NCBI RefSeq assembly: GCF_026163695.1
Contig: NZ_JAOTID010000001.1
Location: forward strand, 434,001-498,000
Direction: 5' to 3'
DNA from: Shumkonia mesophila
GTDB taxonomy: Bacteria > Pseudomonadota > Alphaproteobacteria > Rhodospirillales > Shumkoniaceae
DNA length: 64,000 nt
The notes beneath the pieces are model-generated. The model did not search any database, was not told the DNA's origin, and saw only the letters and a program-made list of their open reading frames with translations. Position 1 is the stretch's first letter; each line of letters opens with the position of its first letter. Both the position numbers and the translations under genes were made by a program. This document shows, one piece after another, positions 48,356 to 59,987 of the stretch.

Positions 48356-48907
48356 ATGAGCGACCGGCGGCCCGATGCCCCGCCCCTCCTCTTCCATGCC
48401 GTGCTGCGCCCGCGCCGCAGCGCCGGGGCGCGGGGCGCTGGCGTCGCCGTCGGGCTGCTGGCCGGCGGGCTGGCAGTGGCCGGGCTGGGCTTCGGGCTGG
48501 CCGGCGCCTGGCCGGTGGTCGGTTTCGGCGGCCTGGAGGTGGCGCTGCTGTGGGCGGCGTTCTCTTTGCACGGCCGGGCGGCCCGCGTCGTCGAGGTGCT
48601 GTCCCTGACCGAGGATGCGCTGACGCTGATCCGCGAAGACCCCGGCCGGCCGCCGCGCCAATGGTCGTTTCAGCCCTACTGGCTGCGCGTCGTCGTGGCG
48701 GGCGGGGCGGAAAGCGGCGTCATCGAGCTGCGCTCGCACGGCCGCTCGCTGGCGATCGGCGCCTTCCTGGGAGCGGCGGAGCGGCAACGGCTGGCCGCCG
48801 ATCTCGTCCGCGCGCTGGCCCCGCTGTCGGGCTTGGCGCCGGCGGCGGTGCCCCGGCCGCGGGCCGAAGCGGTCCCCTGCACGCCCTGCCGTCCGGCCTC
48901 GGCCTAG
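48356..48907 (+). CDS. DUF2244 membrane protein
   Basis: A 183-aa protein of the DUF2244 type found in Alphaproteobacteria: N-terminal FHAVLRPRRS, two adjacent membrane segments (about residues 32-50 and 55-75), then a soluble domain with RQWSFQPYWLRV and IELRSHGRSLAIGAFL. Function unknown. It diverges from nth and converges with dapB, overlapping its stop by four bases. ATG 48356 chosen; another ATG 33 bases upstream is in frame. Confidence 0.8.
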   Translation: MSDRRPDAPPLLFHAVLRPRRSAGARGAGVAVGLLAGGLAVAGLGFGLAGAWPVVGFGGLEVALLWAAFSLHGRAARVVEVLSLTEDALTLIREDPGRPPRQWSFQPYWLRVVVAGGAESGVIELRSHGRSLAIGAFLGAAERQRLAADLVRALAPLSGLAPAAVPRPRAEAVPCTPCRPASA

Positions 48908-49704
48908 GCGAGCCCCAGCACGTCGCGCATGGAATAGAGGCCGGGGGTGCGGCCGGCCACCCAGGTGGCGGCCCGGATGGCGCCCTTGGCCAACACGGCG
49001 CGCGAGGTCGCCTTGTGGGTCAGGGCCAGTTGCTCGCCCTCGCCGGCGAACAGCACGGTGTGATCGCCGACCACGTCGCCGCCGCGCAGGGAGGCGAACC
49101 CGATGTCGCCCCGCCGCCGGGCCCCGGTGTGGCCGTCGCGCGCCCGTTGCGCCACGGCGTCGAAATCGACCCCGCGGCCGGCGGCGGCGGCCTTGCCAAG
49201 GGCCAGCGCGGTGCCGGACGGCGCGTCGACCTTGTGGCGGTGGTGCATCTCGAGGATCTCGATGTCGAACTCCTCGCCCAGCGCCTTGGCGACCTGGGCG
49301 GTCAGGCCGAGCAGCAGGTTGACGCCGATGCTCATGTTGGCGGCCTGCACGACGGCGGCCTTGCGGGCCAGGATGTCGATCGCCGCCTGGTGCTGGGGGC
49401 CGAGCCCGGTGGTGCCGATGACCATGGCGGTGCCGGTCTCGGCGGCCAGCCCGGCGTGGAAAACGGTGGCCGCCGGCATGGTGAAGTCGGCGATGACGTC
49501 GGCCGCCGCGAACAGCGCCCGGGCGTCGTCGGTGACCTTGAGCCCCGACGGTTGGCCGCCGCCCAGGACGGCGACGTCCTGGCCGAGCGCCGGGCTGTCC
49601 GGCCGCTCGCTGCCGCCGGCTAGTTCGCAGCCCGGGCCGGCCAGCACCTCGGCCACCAGCAGGCGGCCCATGCGCCCGGCGCATCCGACGATACCGATCT
49701 TCAT
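48904..49704 (-). CDS. dapB: 4-hydroxy-tetrahydrodipicolinate reductase
   Basis: DapB performs the NAD(P)H-dependent step to tetrahydrodipicolinate in lysine and diaminopimelate synthesis. The 266-aa enzyme has the nucleotide motif GCAGRMGR (about residue 7), GTTGL, and the substrate motif EMHHRHKVDAPSGTA (about 150-164). Start MKIGIVGC at 49704 lies 57 bp after dnaJ. dnaK-dnaJ-dapB order is known from other Alphaproteobacteria. Confidence 0.95.
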   Translation of the reverse strand: MKIGIVGCAGRMGRLLVAEVLAGPGCELAGGSERPDSPALGQDVAVLGGGQPSGLKVTDDARALFAAADVIADFTMPAATVFHAGLAAETGTAMVIGTTGLGPQHQAAIDILARKAAVVQAANMSIGVNLLLGLTAQVAKALGEEFDIEILEMHHRHKVDAPSGTALALGKAAAAGRGVDFDAVAQRARDGHTGARRRGDIGFASLRGGDVVGDHTVLFAGEGEQLALTHKATSRAVLAKGAIRAATWVAGRTPGLYSMRDVLGLA

Positions 49705-49760
49705 GGCTTCCCCCTTGAAACGTTGCGGCGGCGCTTCTTGCGCCCCCCGTTCGTCCGCCC

Positions 49761-50906
49761 TCAGTCCTTGAGGTCTTCCCACAGCTCCTTGACCTTGGAG
49801 AAGAAGCCGGCCGATTCGGGGCTGGTCTTTTCGGCGCTGCCGGCCCCCTCGAACTCGCGCAGCAATTCGGCCTGCTTCTTGGTCAGGTTCATCGGCGTCT
49901 CGACCATGGTCTGCACGAACATGTCGCCGTGCGCCGAGGAGCGCAACACCGGCATGCCCTTGCCGCCGAGGCGGAATTGATGGCCGCTTTGGGTTCCGCC
50001 CGGGATGTTGATGCGGGCCCGCCGGCCGTCCAGCGTCGGCACCTCGACCGAGCCGCCCAGGGCGGCCGTGGTCATCGGAATCGGCACCCGGCAATAGATG
50101 TTGGCGCCGTCGCGCTGGAAGAAGCGGTGCGGCGCCACGGTCAGGAAGATGTAAAGATCGCCCGCCGGCGCGCCGCGCATGCCGGCCTCGCCCTCGCCGG
50201 CCAGGCGGATGCGGGTGCCGTCTTCGACGCCGGCCGGAATGTTGACCGACAGCGTCTTCTCGCGGCGCACCCGGCCGGTGCCGCCGCAGGAGCGGCAGGG
50301 GTCCTTGATGACCTGCCCCACCCCCTGGCAGGTCGGGCAGGTGCGCTCGACCGTGAAGAAGCCCGACTGCGCCCGCACCCGGCCGTGGCCGTGGCAGGTC
50401 GGGCAGGTCACCGGGGCGGCGGCGCCGGCGGCGCCGGAACCGTTGCAATCCGAACAGGCGATGGAGGTCGGCACCCGGATCTGTGTCTTGGCGCCGTGGA
50501 AGACCTGCTCGAGCGAAACCTCGAGGTTGTAGCGGAGGTCGGCGCCGCGCGCCGCGCCGCCGCCGCGCCGGCCGCCGCCACCGACGAAGTCGCCGAACAT
50601 CTCGTCGAAGATGTCGGCGAAGCCGCCGGCCGAGAAGCCGCCGAAGCCGCCCGCCCCGCCGGGGCCGCCCGGCCCGCCCTGCTCGAAGGCGGCATGGCCG
50701 AAGCGGTCATAGGCGGCGCGCCGCTGGTCGTCCTTGAGGACGTCGTGCGCCTCGTTGATCTCCTTGAACTTCTGCTCGGCGGTCTTGTCCCCGGGGTTGC
50801 GGTCCGGGTGGTACTTCATCGCCAGCTTGCGGTAAGCCTTGCGGACGTCGTCCTTCGACGCGCCGCGCTCGACCCCCAGGGCCGCGTAATAGTCCTGTTT
50901 GGCCAT
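49761..50906 (-). CDS. dnaJ: Chaperone protein DnaJ
   Basis: A 381-aa class I J-protein. J domain with [10 protein letters not shown] (HPD, about residue 33), a Gly/Phe-rich stretch (about 75-115), four zinc-binding CxxCxGxG repeats ([32 protein letters not shown]; about 150-215) and the C-terminal peptide-binding part. It stimulates DnaK ATPase. It starts 98 bp downstream of dnaK. Confidence 0.97.
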   Translation of the reverse strand: MAKQDYYAALGVERGASKDDVRKAYRKLAMKYHPDRNPGDKTAEQKFKEINEAHDVLKDDQRRAAYDRFGHAAFEQGGPGGPGGAGGFGGFSAGGFADIFDEMFGDFVGGGGRRGGGAARGADLRYNLEVSLEQVFHGAKTQIRVPTSIACSDCNGSGAAGAAAPVTCPTCHGHGRVRAQSGFFTVERTCPTCQGVGQVIKDPCRSCGGTGRVRREKTLSVNIPAGVEDGTRIRLAGEGEAGMRGAPAGDLYIFLTVAPHRFFQRDGANIYCRVPIPMTTAALGGSVEVPTLDGRRARINIPGGTQSGHQFRLGGKGMPVLRSSAHGDMFVQTMVETPMNLTKKQAELLREFEGAGSAEKTSPESAGFFSKVKELWEDLKD

Positions 50907-51003
50907 CAGTTGGGACCCGCATCCTGCGGCCGTCCCGGCGCGCGGTCAGCCGCGCGCCGGGCGTGCCATCTTTTCCCGCGGAAGATTCCGGCCATTGCGG
51001 CCG

Positions 51004-52953
<1,950 letters not shown>

Positions 52954-53058
52954 TGTAACCTCGTTCGTTGCGGCAGGTCCCGGCGGCCACATGCGGCACC
53001 GCAGAAACCCCCTTTGTTGGATTTCAAAAAGTCCGCCTCGGCGCGGACGTCTGGGCGA

Positions 53059-53087
53059 TATATATGTCCACGCGAAATGGCACGCAA
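53059..53087 (-). promoter_or_regulatory. Probable dnaK promoter, sigma70-like
   Basis: On the minus strand TTGCGT (53082-53087), 17-base spacer, TATATA (53059-53064), about 105 bp upstream of dnaK. I found no clear heat-shock sigma-32 pair (CTTG...CCCCAT) and no CIRCE repeat in the gap. Confidence 0.5.
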
Positions 53088-53156
53088 CTGCCGGCGTGCC
53101 CCGGCGGGCGATGGGCGGCGCTTTTGCCGGGCCGGGCCGCCGGCGAGGAAGCCCCC

Positions 53157-54077
53157 ATGATCGTCTCGGCCAGCTATAAGACCGACATTCCCGCCTTCTA
53201 CGGCGAATGGTTCATGCGCCGGCTTGCGGCCGGCCATTGCCGGGTCGCCAATCCCTATGGCGGGCCGCCGTTCACGGTGCCGCTGGGGCCGGCCGCCGTT
53301 GACGGCTTCGTCTTCTGGACGCGCAACCTGGAGCCCTTCCTCGACCGGCTGGAGACCGTGACCGCGCGCGGCTTTCCCTTCGTCGTGCAATACACCGTCA
53401 CCGGCTATCCGCGGGTATTGGACGCCGCCACCATCGGGGCGGAAGTGGCGGTCGACCATATCCGCGCCGTCGCCACGCGATACGGCCGGCGTGCCGCCGT
53501 CTGGCGCTACGACCCCATCGTCTTTTCCTCGGTGACCCCGCCCGCCTGGCATCGCGAAACCTTCGCCTGCCTGGCCGGCCAGATGGTCGGCGCCGTCGAC
53601 GAGGTCGTGGTCTCGGTCGCCCAAATCTATCGCAAGTCGGCCCGCAACCTGACCGCCGCCGCCCGCCTGCACGGCTTTACGTGGGACGACCCCGGACCCG
53701 GAGAAAAGCGCGCCCTGATCGCCGACCTCGCCGCCATCGCCGGCCGGCATGGCCTGAGGCTCGCCGTCTGCGGCCAGCCCGAACTGATCGTCCCCGGCGC
53801 CGCCGAGGCCCGCTGCATCGACGCGGCCCGGCTTTCCGACATCGCCGGCCGGCCGCTGGCGGCGGCGCACAAGGCCCATCGCGCATGCGATTGCGATGCG
53901 TCCCGCGACATCGGCGACTACGATACCTGCCCGCACGGCTGCGCCTACTGCTACGCGGTGCAAAGCCGGTCGCTGGCCAAGCGCCGTTTCGCCGCCCACG
54001 ACCCGGCCGGCGAGTTCCTGTTTCCGCCGCCGGGGGCGGCAAGGCCCGGCGGCGGCGAACAGGGATCGTTGCTTTAG
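53157..54077 (+). CDS. DUF1848 protein with C-terminal cysteine cluster
   Basis: A 306-aa protein of the DUF1848 family. The N-terminus [18 protein letters not shown], the TRNLEPFL and [10 protein letters not shown] segments and the C-terminal cluster [16 protein letters not shown] followed by PHGCAYCYA (C-x3-C-x2-C) are typical. The cluster resembles Fe-S radical-SAM-type sites such as those of spore photoproduct lyase relatives, but the reaction is unknown. ATG 53157 is used. It is the only plus-strand gene between dnaK and grpE and splits the chaperone genes. Confidence 0.85.
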   Translation: MIVSASYKTDIPAFYGEWFMRRLAAGHCRVANPYGGPPFTVPLGPAAVDGFVFWTRNLEPFLDRLETVTARGFPFVVQYTVTGYPRVLDAATIGAEVAVDHIRAVATRYGRRAAVWRYDPIVFSSVTPPAWHRETFACLAGQMVGAVDEVVVSVAQIYRKSARNLTAAARLHGFTWDDPGPGEKRALIADLAAIAGRHGLRLAVCGQPELIVPGAAEARCIDAARLSDIAGRPLAAAHKAHRACDCDASRDIGDYDTCPHGCAYCYAVQSRSLAKRRFAAHDPAGEFLFPPPGAARPGGGEQGSLL

Positions 54078-54108
54078 GAAGGCCCGGTCGGGACGCCGGG
54101 CGCCGCGA

Positions 54109-54873
54109 TCAGAGCTTTTCGTCGAGCTTGGCGCCCTTGGAACCGGCGGCCTCGCCCTGGGCGTCGGTCTGCTTCTCGTAGGCGGCGCGGTGTTCCTTGG
54201 CCGCCGCCTTGGCATCGGGCGAGGGAGCGGCCTCGGCGCCGCCGTTGGGCTGGCGCGGCCCGCCCCTCGATACCCCGACCCGGGCCGGGCGCAGCAGGCG
54301 GTCGTCCAGCACGTAGCCCTTCTCCATCTCGTGGACGACGGTGCCGGCCGGCTGGGCCGGGTCCTCGACCTCGAACATCGCCTCGTGCAGATTGTGGTCG
54401 AACTTCTGGCCCAGCGACTCGATCGGCCGGATGCCGAAGCGCTCGAAGGCGGCCAGCATGGCCCGTTCGGTCATCTCGACGCCGGCGGCCAGCGATTCCA
54501 GCAGCTCGTCCTTCTGGCGGGCGTCGGGCGCCACGTGCTCCAGCGCCCGGCGCAGGTTGTCGGCGACGACGACCATCTCGCGGGCAAAGCTGCTGATGGC
54601 GTATTTCGACGCCTCCTCGCGATCGCGCTGGCCGCGGCGCCTGACGTTCTCGGTCTCGGCCAGGGCGCGCAGCAGCTTGTCCCTGAGGTCGGCGGCCTCG
54701 GCTTCCAGCTCTTCCAGGCGGGCCCGGGGATCGACGGGGGCGGCCTGCGGCCCGGTCGCTTCGGCCGCCAGGGCGTCGTCGTCGGACGGCATCGGGATGC
54801 CCCCGTCGTCTTCTATTTCCGGGGCCTCGGCGGCCTGGGTGTCCTCGGGATTCTTCTGCGCGTCGTCTGCCAT
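54109..54873 (-). CDS. grpE: Nucleotide exchange factor GrpE
   Basis: A 254-aa co-chaperone that releases ADP from DnaK. The long N-terminal helix (about residues 50-110, LLRALAETENVRRRGQRDRE), the four-helix part and the C-terminal beta-domain with MEKGYVLDDRLLRPARVGVS are present. The Ala/Glu/Lys-rich tail after about residue 205 is some 50 residues longer than usual and probably disordered. It follows hrcA after 15 bp. Confidence 0.95.
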   Translation of the reverse strand: MADDAQKNPEDTQAAEAPEIEDDGGIPMPSDDDALAAEATGPQAAPVDPRARLEELEAEAADLRDKLLRALAETENVRRRGQRDREEASKYAISSFAREMVVVADNLRRALEHVAPDARQKDELLESLAAGVEMTERAMLAAFERFGIRPIESLGQKFDHNLHEAMFEVEDPAQPAGTVVHEMEKGYVLDDRLLRPARVGVSRGGPRQPNGGAEAAPSPDAKAAAKEHRAAYEKQTDAQGEAAGSKGAKLDEKL

Positions 54874-54888
54874 GTCTCTTCCGTTTCC

Positions 54889-55923
54889 TTATCCGATCAG
54901 TCGGCCGATCATCTTGGCGGTGAAATCCACCATCGGGATGATGCGGGCGTAATTCATGCGAGTCGGCCCGATGACGCCGATGGCGCCGAGCACGTGGTTG
55001 CGGCTGTCCTGGTAGGAACCGACGATCATCGAACAGCCCGACATGCTGAACAGCTTGTTGTCGGAGCCGATGAAGATCTGCACGCCCTGCGCCGAATCGG
55101 CGAGCGACAGCATCTTCAGCATGGTTTCCTTGGTTTCCAGCGCGGCGAAGAGGGCGCGGATGCGCTCGAGGTCGGCCACCGCGGTGACGTCGTCCAGCAG
55201 ATTGGCGCGGCCGCCGATGATCAGCCGGCGCTCGTCCTCGCGGCCGGCCCAGATGGCCAGGCCCTCCTCGACGACGCGGGTGGTCAGCGAATCAAGCTCG
55301 GCCTTGTGCGCCTCCAACTCGGCGATGATCTCGTCGTAGGCCTCGTTCAGCGTGCGCCCGACCAGGCGGGCGCTGAGATAATTGCTGGCCTCGACCAGCG
55401 CCGAGGGGCGCAGCGTCGGCGAGGTCTCGATGATGCGGTTCTCGACCAGGCCGTTGTCGCCGACCAGGACGACCAGGGCGCGCCCCGGGTTCAACGCCAC
55501 GAACTCGATGTGGCGCAGCGCCGCGTTGCTCTTGGGGGCCAGCACCAGGCCGGCGCAGCCGGTCAGCCCCGAGAGCGTGTTCGTCACCTCCTCGAGCAGG
55601 CCCTGCAGGCTGTGGCCGGAACTGTCGCAGTGCCTTTCGATGTCGCGGCGCTCGGCCTCGGCCAGGGTGCCGACCTTGAGCAGGCCGTCGACGAACAGGC
55701 GCAGCCCCGCCTCAGTCGGCAGCCGCCCGGCCGAGGCGTGCGGCGCGTACAGCAGCCCGGCCTCCTCGAGGTCGGCCATGACGTTGCGTACCGTGGCCGG
55801 CGACAGCATGACGCTGAGGCGGCGCGAGATGGTACGCGAGCCGACCGGCTCGCCGGTTTCCATGTAGGCGTCGACAATGTGACGAAAGATCTCGCGCGAC
55901 CGGTCGTTGAGTTCGGTAATCAT
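54889..55923 (-). CDS. hrcA: Heat-inducible transcription repressor HrcA
   Basis: A 344-aa repressor that binds CIRCE inverted repeats in front of groE, and sometimes dnaK, operons. The winged helix (about residues 1-75; EPVGSRTISRRL, LSPATVRNVMADLEEAGLL) and the GAF-like and dimerisation domains (GVIGPTRMNYARIIPMVDF at the end) are complete. Start MITELNDRSR at 55923. No CIRCE (TTAGCACTC) is seen in front of hrcA or dnaK, so its targets lie elsewhere, most likely groESL. Confidence 0.95.
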   Translation of the reverse strand: MITELNDRSREIFRHIVDAYMETGEPVGSRTISRRLSVMLSPATVRNVMADLEEAGLLYAPHASAGRLPTEAGLRLFVDGLLKVGTLAEAERRDIERHCDSSGHSLQGLLEEVTNTLSGLTGCAGLVLAPKSNAALRHIEFVALNPGRALVVLVGDNGLVENRIIETSPTLRPSALVEASNYLSARLVGRTLNEAYDEIIAELEAHKAELDSLTTRVVEEGLAIWAGREDERRLIIGGRANLLDDVTAVADLERIRALFAALETKETMLKMLSLADSAQGVQIFIGSDNKLFSMSGCSMIVGSYQDSRNHVLGAIGVIGPTRMNYARIIPMVDFTAKMIGRLIG

Positions 55924-55951
55924 GTACTGACCTGCTTTCGCTTGCCGGGTT

Positions 55952-55980
55952 AACTTAGTGACCGCCCCGGCCACCGTCAA
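55952..55980 (-). promoter_or_regulatory. Possible hrcA-grpE promoter
   Basis: Minus strand TTGACG (55975-55980), 17-base spacer, TAAGTT (55952-55957), 29 bp before the hrcA start. The -35 box is good, the -10 box weak. Confidence 0.4.
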
Positions 55981-56067
55981 CGCGCCCAGGCCCGCGGAGG
56001 CTTTACGCCGGGGATGGGGCGGGTTAGCTTGACGCCCCGTGTTTCCAGGATGAGAAAAGGCCCCTTC

Positions 56068-56787
56068 ATGAGACCTTCCGGCCGTGCCGCCGACCAGATG
56101 CGCCCCGTCACCCTCGAACCCGACGTCAGCAAGCACGCCGAAGGGTCCTGTTTCGTCCGCCTGGGCGATACCCACGTGCTGTGCACGGCCACCGTCGAAC
56201 AGCGCCTGCCCCACTGGCTCAAGGGCTCGGGCAAGGGCTGGATCACCGCCGAGTACGGCATGCTGCCGCGCGCCACCGGCACCCGCACCGACCGCGAGGC
56301 GGCGCGCGGCCGCCAGTCGGGCCGCACCCACGAGATCCAGCGCCTGATCGGCCGCTGCCTTCGGACCATGACCGATCTCACCGCCATCGCCGACATTCAG
56401 GTCCGCCTCGACTGCGACGTCATCCAGGCCGACGGCGGATCGCGCACCGCCTCGATCACCGGCGCCTACGTCGCCCTCTATCGGGCCTTCGCCAAGGTCC
56501 AGGGCCTCGGGCTCATCAAGGCGATGCCGCTCAAGGGCCAGGTGGCGGCGGTGTCGTGCGGTATCGTCGGCGGGGCGCCCGTGCTCGACCTCGACTACGC
56601 CGAGGACAGCACCGCCAGCACCGACGCCAACTTCGTGCTCGCCAGCGACGGCGGCCTGATCGAGGTGCAGGCCACCGCCGAGGCCGAGCCGGTGAACGAC
56701 GGACAGTTCTCGGCGCTCCTCGGCCTCGCCCGCCAGGGCGCCACCGAGCTGATGGCCCTGCAGCGCAAGGCCCTGGGGCTGGAGTGA
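56068..56787 (+). CDS. rph: Ribonuclease PH
   Basis: A 239-aa phosphorolytic 3'-5' exoribonuclease that trims tRNA precursors. Signatures: [14 protein letters not shown] at the start, [26 protein letters not shown] and [21 protein letters not shown] 56068 is the conserved start; an ATG 18 codons upstream is in frame but unlikely. First gene of rph-rdgB-hemW. Confidence 0.97.
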   Translation: MRPSGRAADQMRPVTLEPDVSKHAEGSCFVRLGDTHVLCTATVEQRLPHWLKGSGKGWITAEYGMLPRATGTRTDREAARGRQSGRTHEIQRLIGRCLRTMTDLTAIADIQVRLDCDVIQADGGSRTASITGAYVALYRAFAKVQGLGLIKAMPLKGQVAAVSCGIVGGAPVLDLDYAEDSTASTDANFVLASDGGLIEVQATAEAEPVNDGQFSALLGLARQGATELMALQRKALGLE

Positions 56788-56792
56788 GGCGC

Positions 56793-57401
56793 GTGGCCCG
56801 CCGGTTCGACGGCCCCCGGCTGGTCATCGCCAGCCACAATGCCGGCAAGGTGCGCGAGATCGGCGACCTGCTGGCGCCCCATGGGGTCGAGGTGGTGTCG
56901 GCCGGCGACCTCGATCTCGCCGAGCCGGAAGAGACGGGCGCCACCTTCGTCGAAAACGCCGTCATCAAGGCCGAAGCGGCGGCCCGCGCCGCCCGGCTGC
57001 CGGCCCTGGCCGACGATTCCGGGCTGGCGGTGCACGCCCTGGGCGGCCGGCCCGGCATCCATTCGGCCCGCTGGGCCGGACCCGGGCGCGATTTCGCCCT
57101 GGCCATGCGCAAGCTCGAAGACGCCCTGGTGGGGCACGCCGACCGCACCGCCCATTTCGCCTGCGCCCTTGCCTTGGCCTGGCCGGACGGCCATGTGGAG
57201 ACGGTCGAGGGCACGGTCCACGGTACCCTGGTATGGCCACCGCGCGGCGGCAACGGGTTCGGCTACGACCCCATGTTCGTGGCCGACGGCCGGGATCGGA
57301 CCTTCGGCGAGATGGAGCCGGCGGCCAAGCATGCCATCAGCCACCGGGCCGATGCCTTCCGCAAACTGGTCGCTATTTGTTTCGATACAAGAACAAAATA
57401 G
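56793..57401 (+). CDS. rdgB: dITP/XTP pyrophosphatase
   Basis: A 202-aa Ham1-type enzyme that removes deaminated purine nucleotides. Motifs [10 protein letters not shown] (about residue 13), [10 protein letters not shown] and GFGYDPMFV are intact. GTG 56793 gives [16 protein letters not shown], the usual start; a GTG at 56784 overlapping the rph stop is the alternative. The gene follows rph with a gap of five bases. Confidence 0.95.
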   Translation: MARRFDGPRLVIASHNAGKVREIGDLLAPHGVEVVSAGDLDLAEPEETGATFVENAVIKAEAAARAARLPALADDSGLAVHALGGRPGIHSARWAGPGRDFALAMRKLEDALVGHADRTAHFACALALAWPDGHVETVEGTVHGTLVWPPRGGNGFGYDPMFVADGRDRTFGEMEPAAKHAISHRADAFRKLVAICFDTRTK

Positions 57402-57434
57402 CTGGGGCGCGACGGGTCGCGCCGGACACCGCCC

Positions 57435-58574
57435 ATGGACGACACCCTCTCTCTCTATGTCCACTGGCCGTTCTGCCGGTCGAAATGCCCGTACTGCGAC
57501 TTCAACAGCTATGCCGTCGAGGCCATCGAGCAGGAGCGTTGGCGGGCGTCCCTGCTGCGCGAAATAGAATATTTTGCTAACGAAACGAATGGCCGTAGGC
57601 TGGCCAGCGTCTTCTTCGGCGGCGGCACGCCGTCGCTGATGGCGCCGGCCACGGCGGCGGCCGTCATCGCCGCCGCCAAGCGCCATTGGCCGACCACGGA
57701 CGATCTGGAAATCACGCTGGAGGCCAACCCGACGTCGAGCGAGGCCGGCCATTTCGCAGGCTTGGCCGAGGCCGGCGTCACCCGCCTGTCGCTGGGCGTG
57801 CAGTCCTTCGACAACGCCGCGCTGGCCTTCCTGGGCCGCGCCCACGACGCCGCCGAGGCCAAGCGGGCCATCGCGCTGGCCGCCGCCACCTTCGAGCGGT
57901 TCTCCTTCGACCTCATCTATGCCCGGCCCGGCCAGACGGTGGACGCCTGGCGGCGCGAACTCGAGGAGGCCCTGGCCTTCGGCCCCGAGCACCTGTCGGT
58001 CTACCAGCTGACCATCGAGCCCGGCACCCGCTTCCATGACGATGGCGTCGGCGCCGCCGACGAAGAAACGGCGGCGGCCCTGTACGAGGCCACCCACGAG
58101 GTGCTGGCGGCGGCCGGCCTGCCGGCCTACGAGATTTCCAACCACGCCCGGCCCGGCGCCGAATGCCGGCACAACCTCGCCATCTGGCGGGGCAGCAATT
58201 ACGTGGGCGTCGGCCCCGGCGCCCACGGCCGGCTCTCCGGCCCCGGCGGCACCGAGGCGCTGCGCCAGATCCACACCCCCGGCCGCTGGCTGGCCGCCGT
58301 CGACCGCCAGGGCCACGGCACCGTGGAGCGTATTCGCCTGGAGCCGCGCCAGCGGGCCGACGAACTGGTCATGCTGGGGTTGCGCACTACGGAAGGAATC
58401 AACCGGGCCCGCTTCACCCGGCACAGCGGCCTCGCCCTTGAGGATGCCGTCGATGCTGGCGCCTTGGCTGAAATGATCGACGGCGGCTTCCTGGAAGCCG
58501 ACGGCAAAAGCCTGCGCGCCAGCCCCGCCGGCCGCCAGCGGCTCAATGCGGTGCTGGCCCACCTGTTGGCCTGA
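57435..58574 (+). CDS. hemW: Radical SAM heme chaperone HemW
   Basis: A 379-aa protein formerly named as coproporphyrinogen oxidase-like. The cluster FCRSKCPYCDFNSY (C-x3-C-x2-C, about residues 16-26) and GGGTPSLM, the central QSFDNAALAFLGRAHDAAEA and the C-terminal HemN_C domain are present. It has the Cys-Asp-Phe pattern of HemW, a heme carrier, rather than true HemN. Third gene in the rph-rdgB-hemW operon. Confidence 0.93.
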   Translation: MDDTLSLYVHWPFCRSKCPYCDFNSYAVEAIEQERWRASLLREIEYFANETNGRRLASVFFGGGTPSLMAPATAAAVIAAAKRHWPTTDDLEITLEANPTSSEAGHFAGLAEAGVTRLSLGVQSFDNAALAFLGRAHDAAEAKRAIALAAATFERFSFDLIYARPGQTVDAWRRELEEALAFGPEHLSVYQLTIEPGTRFHDDGVGAADEETAAALYEATHEVLAAAGLPAYEISNHARPGAECRHNLAIWRGSNYVGVGPGAHGRLSGPGGTEALRQIHTPGRWLAAVDRQGHGTVERIRLEPRQRADELVMLGLRTTEGINRARFTRHSGLALEDAVDAGALAEMIDGGFLEADGKSLRASPAGRQRLNAVLAHLLA

Positions 58575-58577
58575 TCC

Positions 58578-59987
58578 TCAGAACATCGGCGTCGCGAAGC
58601 TTTCCGGCGCCTTGTCGACGACACTGAAGCCCTGTCGTCCGACCTGCAGGATGGCGAGTCCCCGTTCGGCCTGGCCGTCCCGGCGCAGCCGGAAAATGCC
58701 GTCGCGCCCGAAGAAGCCGCTGGGCTGGGTCAGCGCCTCGATGTCGAAGCGGGCGCCGCCCTCGGAGCGGGCCAGGATCGCCGCCAGCGCCGTGGCGTCG
58801 TAGGCCAGCGTTGCCAGGCGCGGCGGCTTGCGGCCGTAGACGTCGTCGTACTGCTTCTCGAATTCGGCCCGCGCCTGGGGCGTGGGCGAGGCGAACCAGC
58901 CGCCGACCAGGGCCGGCTCGGCGCCGACTCCCGGCTCGTCCCACTGGCCGGTGCCCAGCATGCGCACGCGGGCCGGATCGATATCGTAGAACGGCAGGTG
59001 CGCGGCGATGGCCTGCAGGCGCTTGCCGCCGTCGGCCACCAGCAGGGCGTCGAACGGCAGGTCGCCGATGGTCTGCAGGCTGTTCAGCCGCTGGAGGGCC
59101 CGCTGCGCCACCTCGTCGTTGCGCTTCTCCAGTTCGGCGCGCTGCTGGGCCAGGGCCTGGCGGCGCGATTCGAAGCTGGCCAGCTGGCGGACCACGGCGG
59201 CGAAATCCTGGGCGTGCGGGTTGTAGTACTGGACCCGCACGACGAGGCCGCCGCCGGCATCGGCGGTGCGCTGCAAGGCGCCGACCACGGCGGCGCCGTA
59301 TTCGTTGTCCGGCACCAGGGCGGCGAAGCGCAGGAGGCCTTTCGTGCGGGCGTATTCGACCACCCGGCGCACCTCGGTTTCGGGATAGAAGCCCATGGTG
59401 AAGATGCCGTCGCCAGCCACCAGGCGGTCGCTGGAGAACGCCACCACCGGCACGCGCGCCGTCCGCGCGATCGGCGTCACCGCCTTGACCGAACTGGACA
59501 GCAGGGGTCCCAGGATCAGGGCGGCGCCTTCGCCGATGGCCGTCTCAGCCGCCTGGGCGGCGCCCTCCGGGGTACCCCTGGTGTCGTGAACCAAGAGCTC
59601 GAAGTTTTCGTCGGCGAAGTCGAAGATCGCCATCTGGGCGGCGTTCAGCAGGCTCTTGCCGAGCCCCGATTGCGGCCCGCTGAGCGGCAGCAGCAGCGCG
59701 ACGCGCGGCGCCTGCGCCGACGGAATTCCCGGCATGGCGCCGGCCTCGGCGCCGGCACCGCCGCCCGGCGTCTCGATGCCCGGCGGGCTCAGCAGCGGCG
59801 CCAGCGAAGGCACCGGCGGCCTGGCCCCGGGCGCCGAAGGTTGCGGGGCGGCCTGGGTGGGCGGGCCGATCTCGCCTTGCATCCACGGCGGCAATCGGGA
59901 AGACTCGCAGGCACCCAGCACCATCACCAAGGCCAACAGGCATGGCGCGGCAGCGAAGCGTTTCAACACATGCGGAAGTCGAGTCAT
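58578..59987 (-). CDS. LpoA/LppC-like lipoprotein (penicillin-binding protein activator)
   Basis: A 469-aa outer-membrane lipoprotein: signal peptide with lipobox VMVLGACE (Cys at about residue 27), a Pro/Ala-rich linker to about residue 95, then a periplasmic-binding-type domain of the LppC/YraM group (VALLLPLSGPQSGLGKSLLN, GPLLSSSVKAVTPIAR, YDATALAAILARSEGG). In E. coli LpoA activates the wall synthase PBP1a. The rsmI-yraN genes diverge from it, the conserved context of yraM. ATG 59987 chosen. It converges with hemW, three bases apart. Confidence 0.88.
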   Translation of the reverse strand: MTRLPHVLKRFAAAPCLLALVMVLGACESSRLPPWMQGEIGPPTQAAPQPSAPGARPPVPSLAPLLSPPGIETPGGGAGAEAGAMPGIPSAQAPRVALLLPLSGPQSGLGKSLLNAAQMAIFDFADENFELLVHDTRGTPEGAAQAAETAIGEGAALILGPLLSSSVKAVTPIARTARVPVVAFSSDRLVAGDGIFTMGFYPETEVRRVVEYARTKGLLRFAALVPDNEYGAAVVGALQRTADAGGGLVVRVQYYNPHAQDFAAVVRQLASFESRRQALAQQRAELEKRNDEVAQRALQRLNSLQTIGDLPFDALLVADGGKRLQAIAAHLPFYDIDPARVRMLGTGQWDEPGVGAEPALVGGWFASPTPQARAEFEKQYDDVYGRKPPRLATLAYDATALAAILARSEGGARFDIEALTQPSGFFGRDGIFRLRRDGQAERGLAILQVGRQGFSVVDKAPESFATPMF

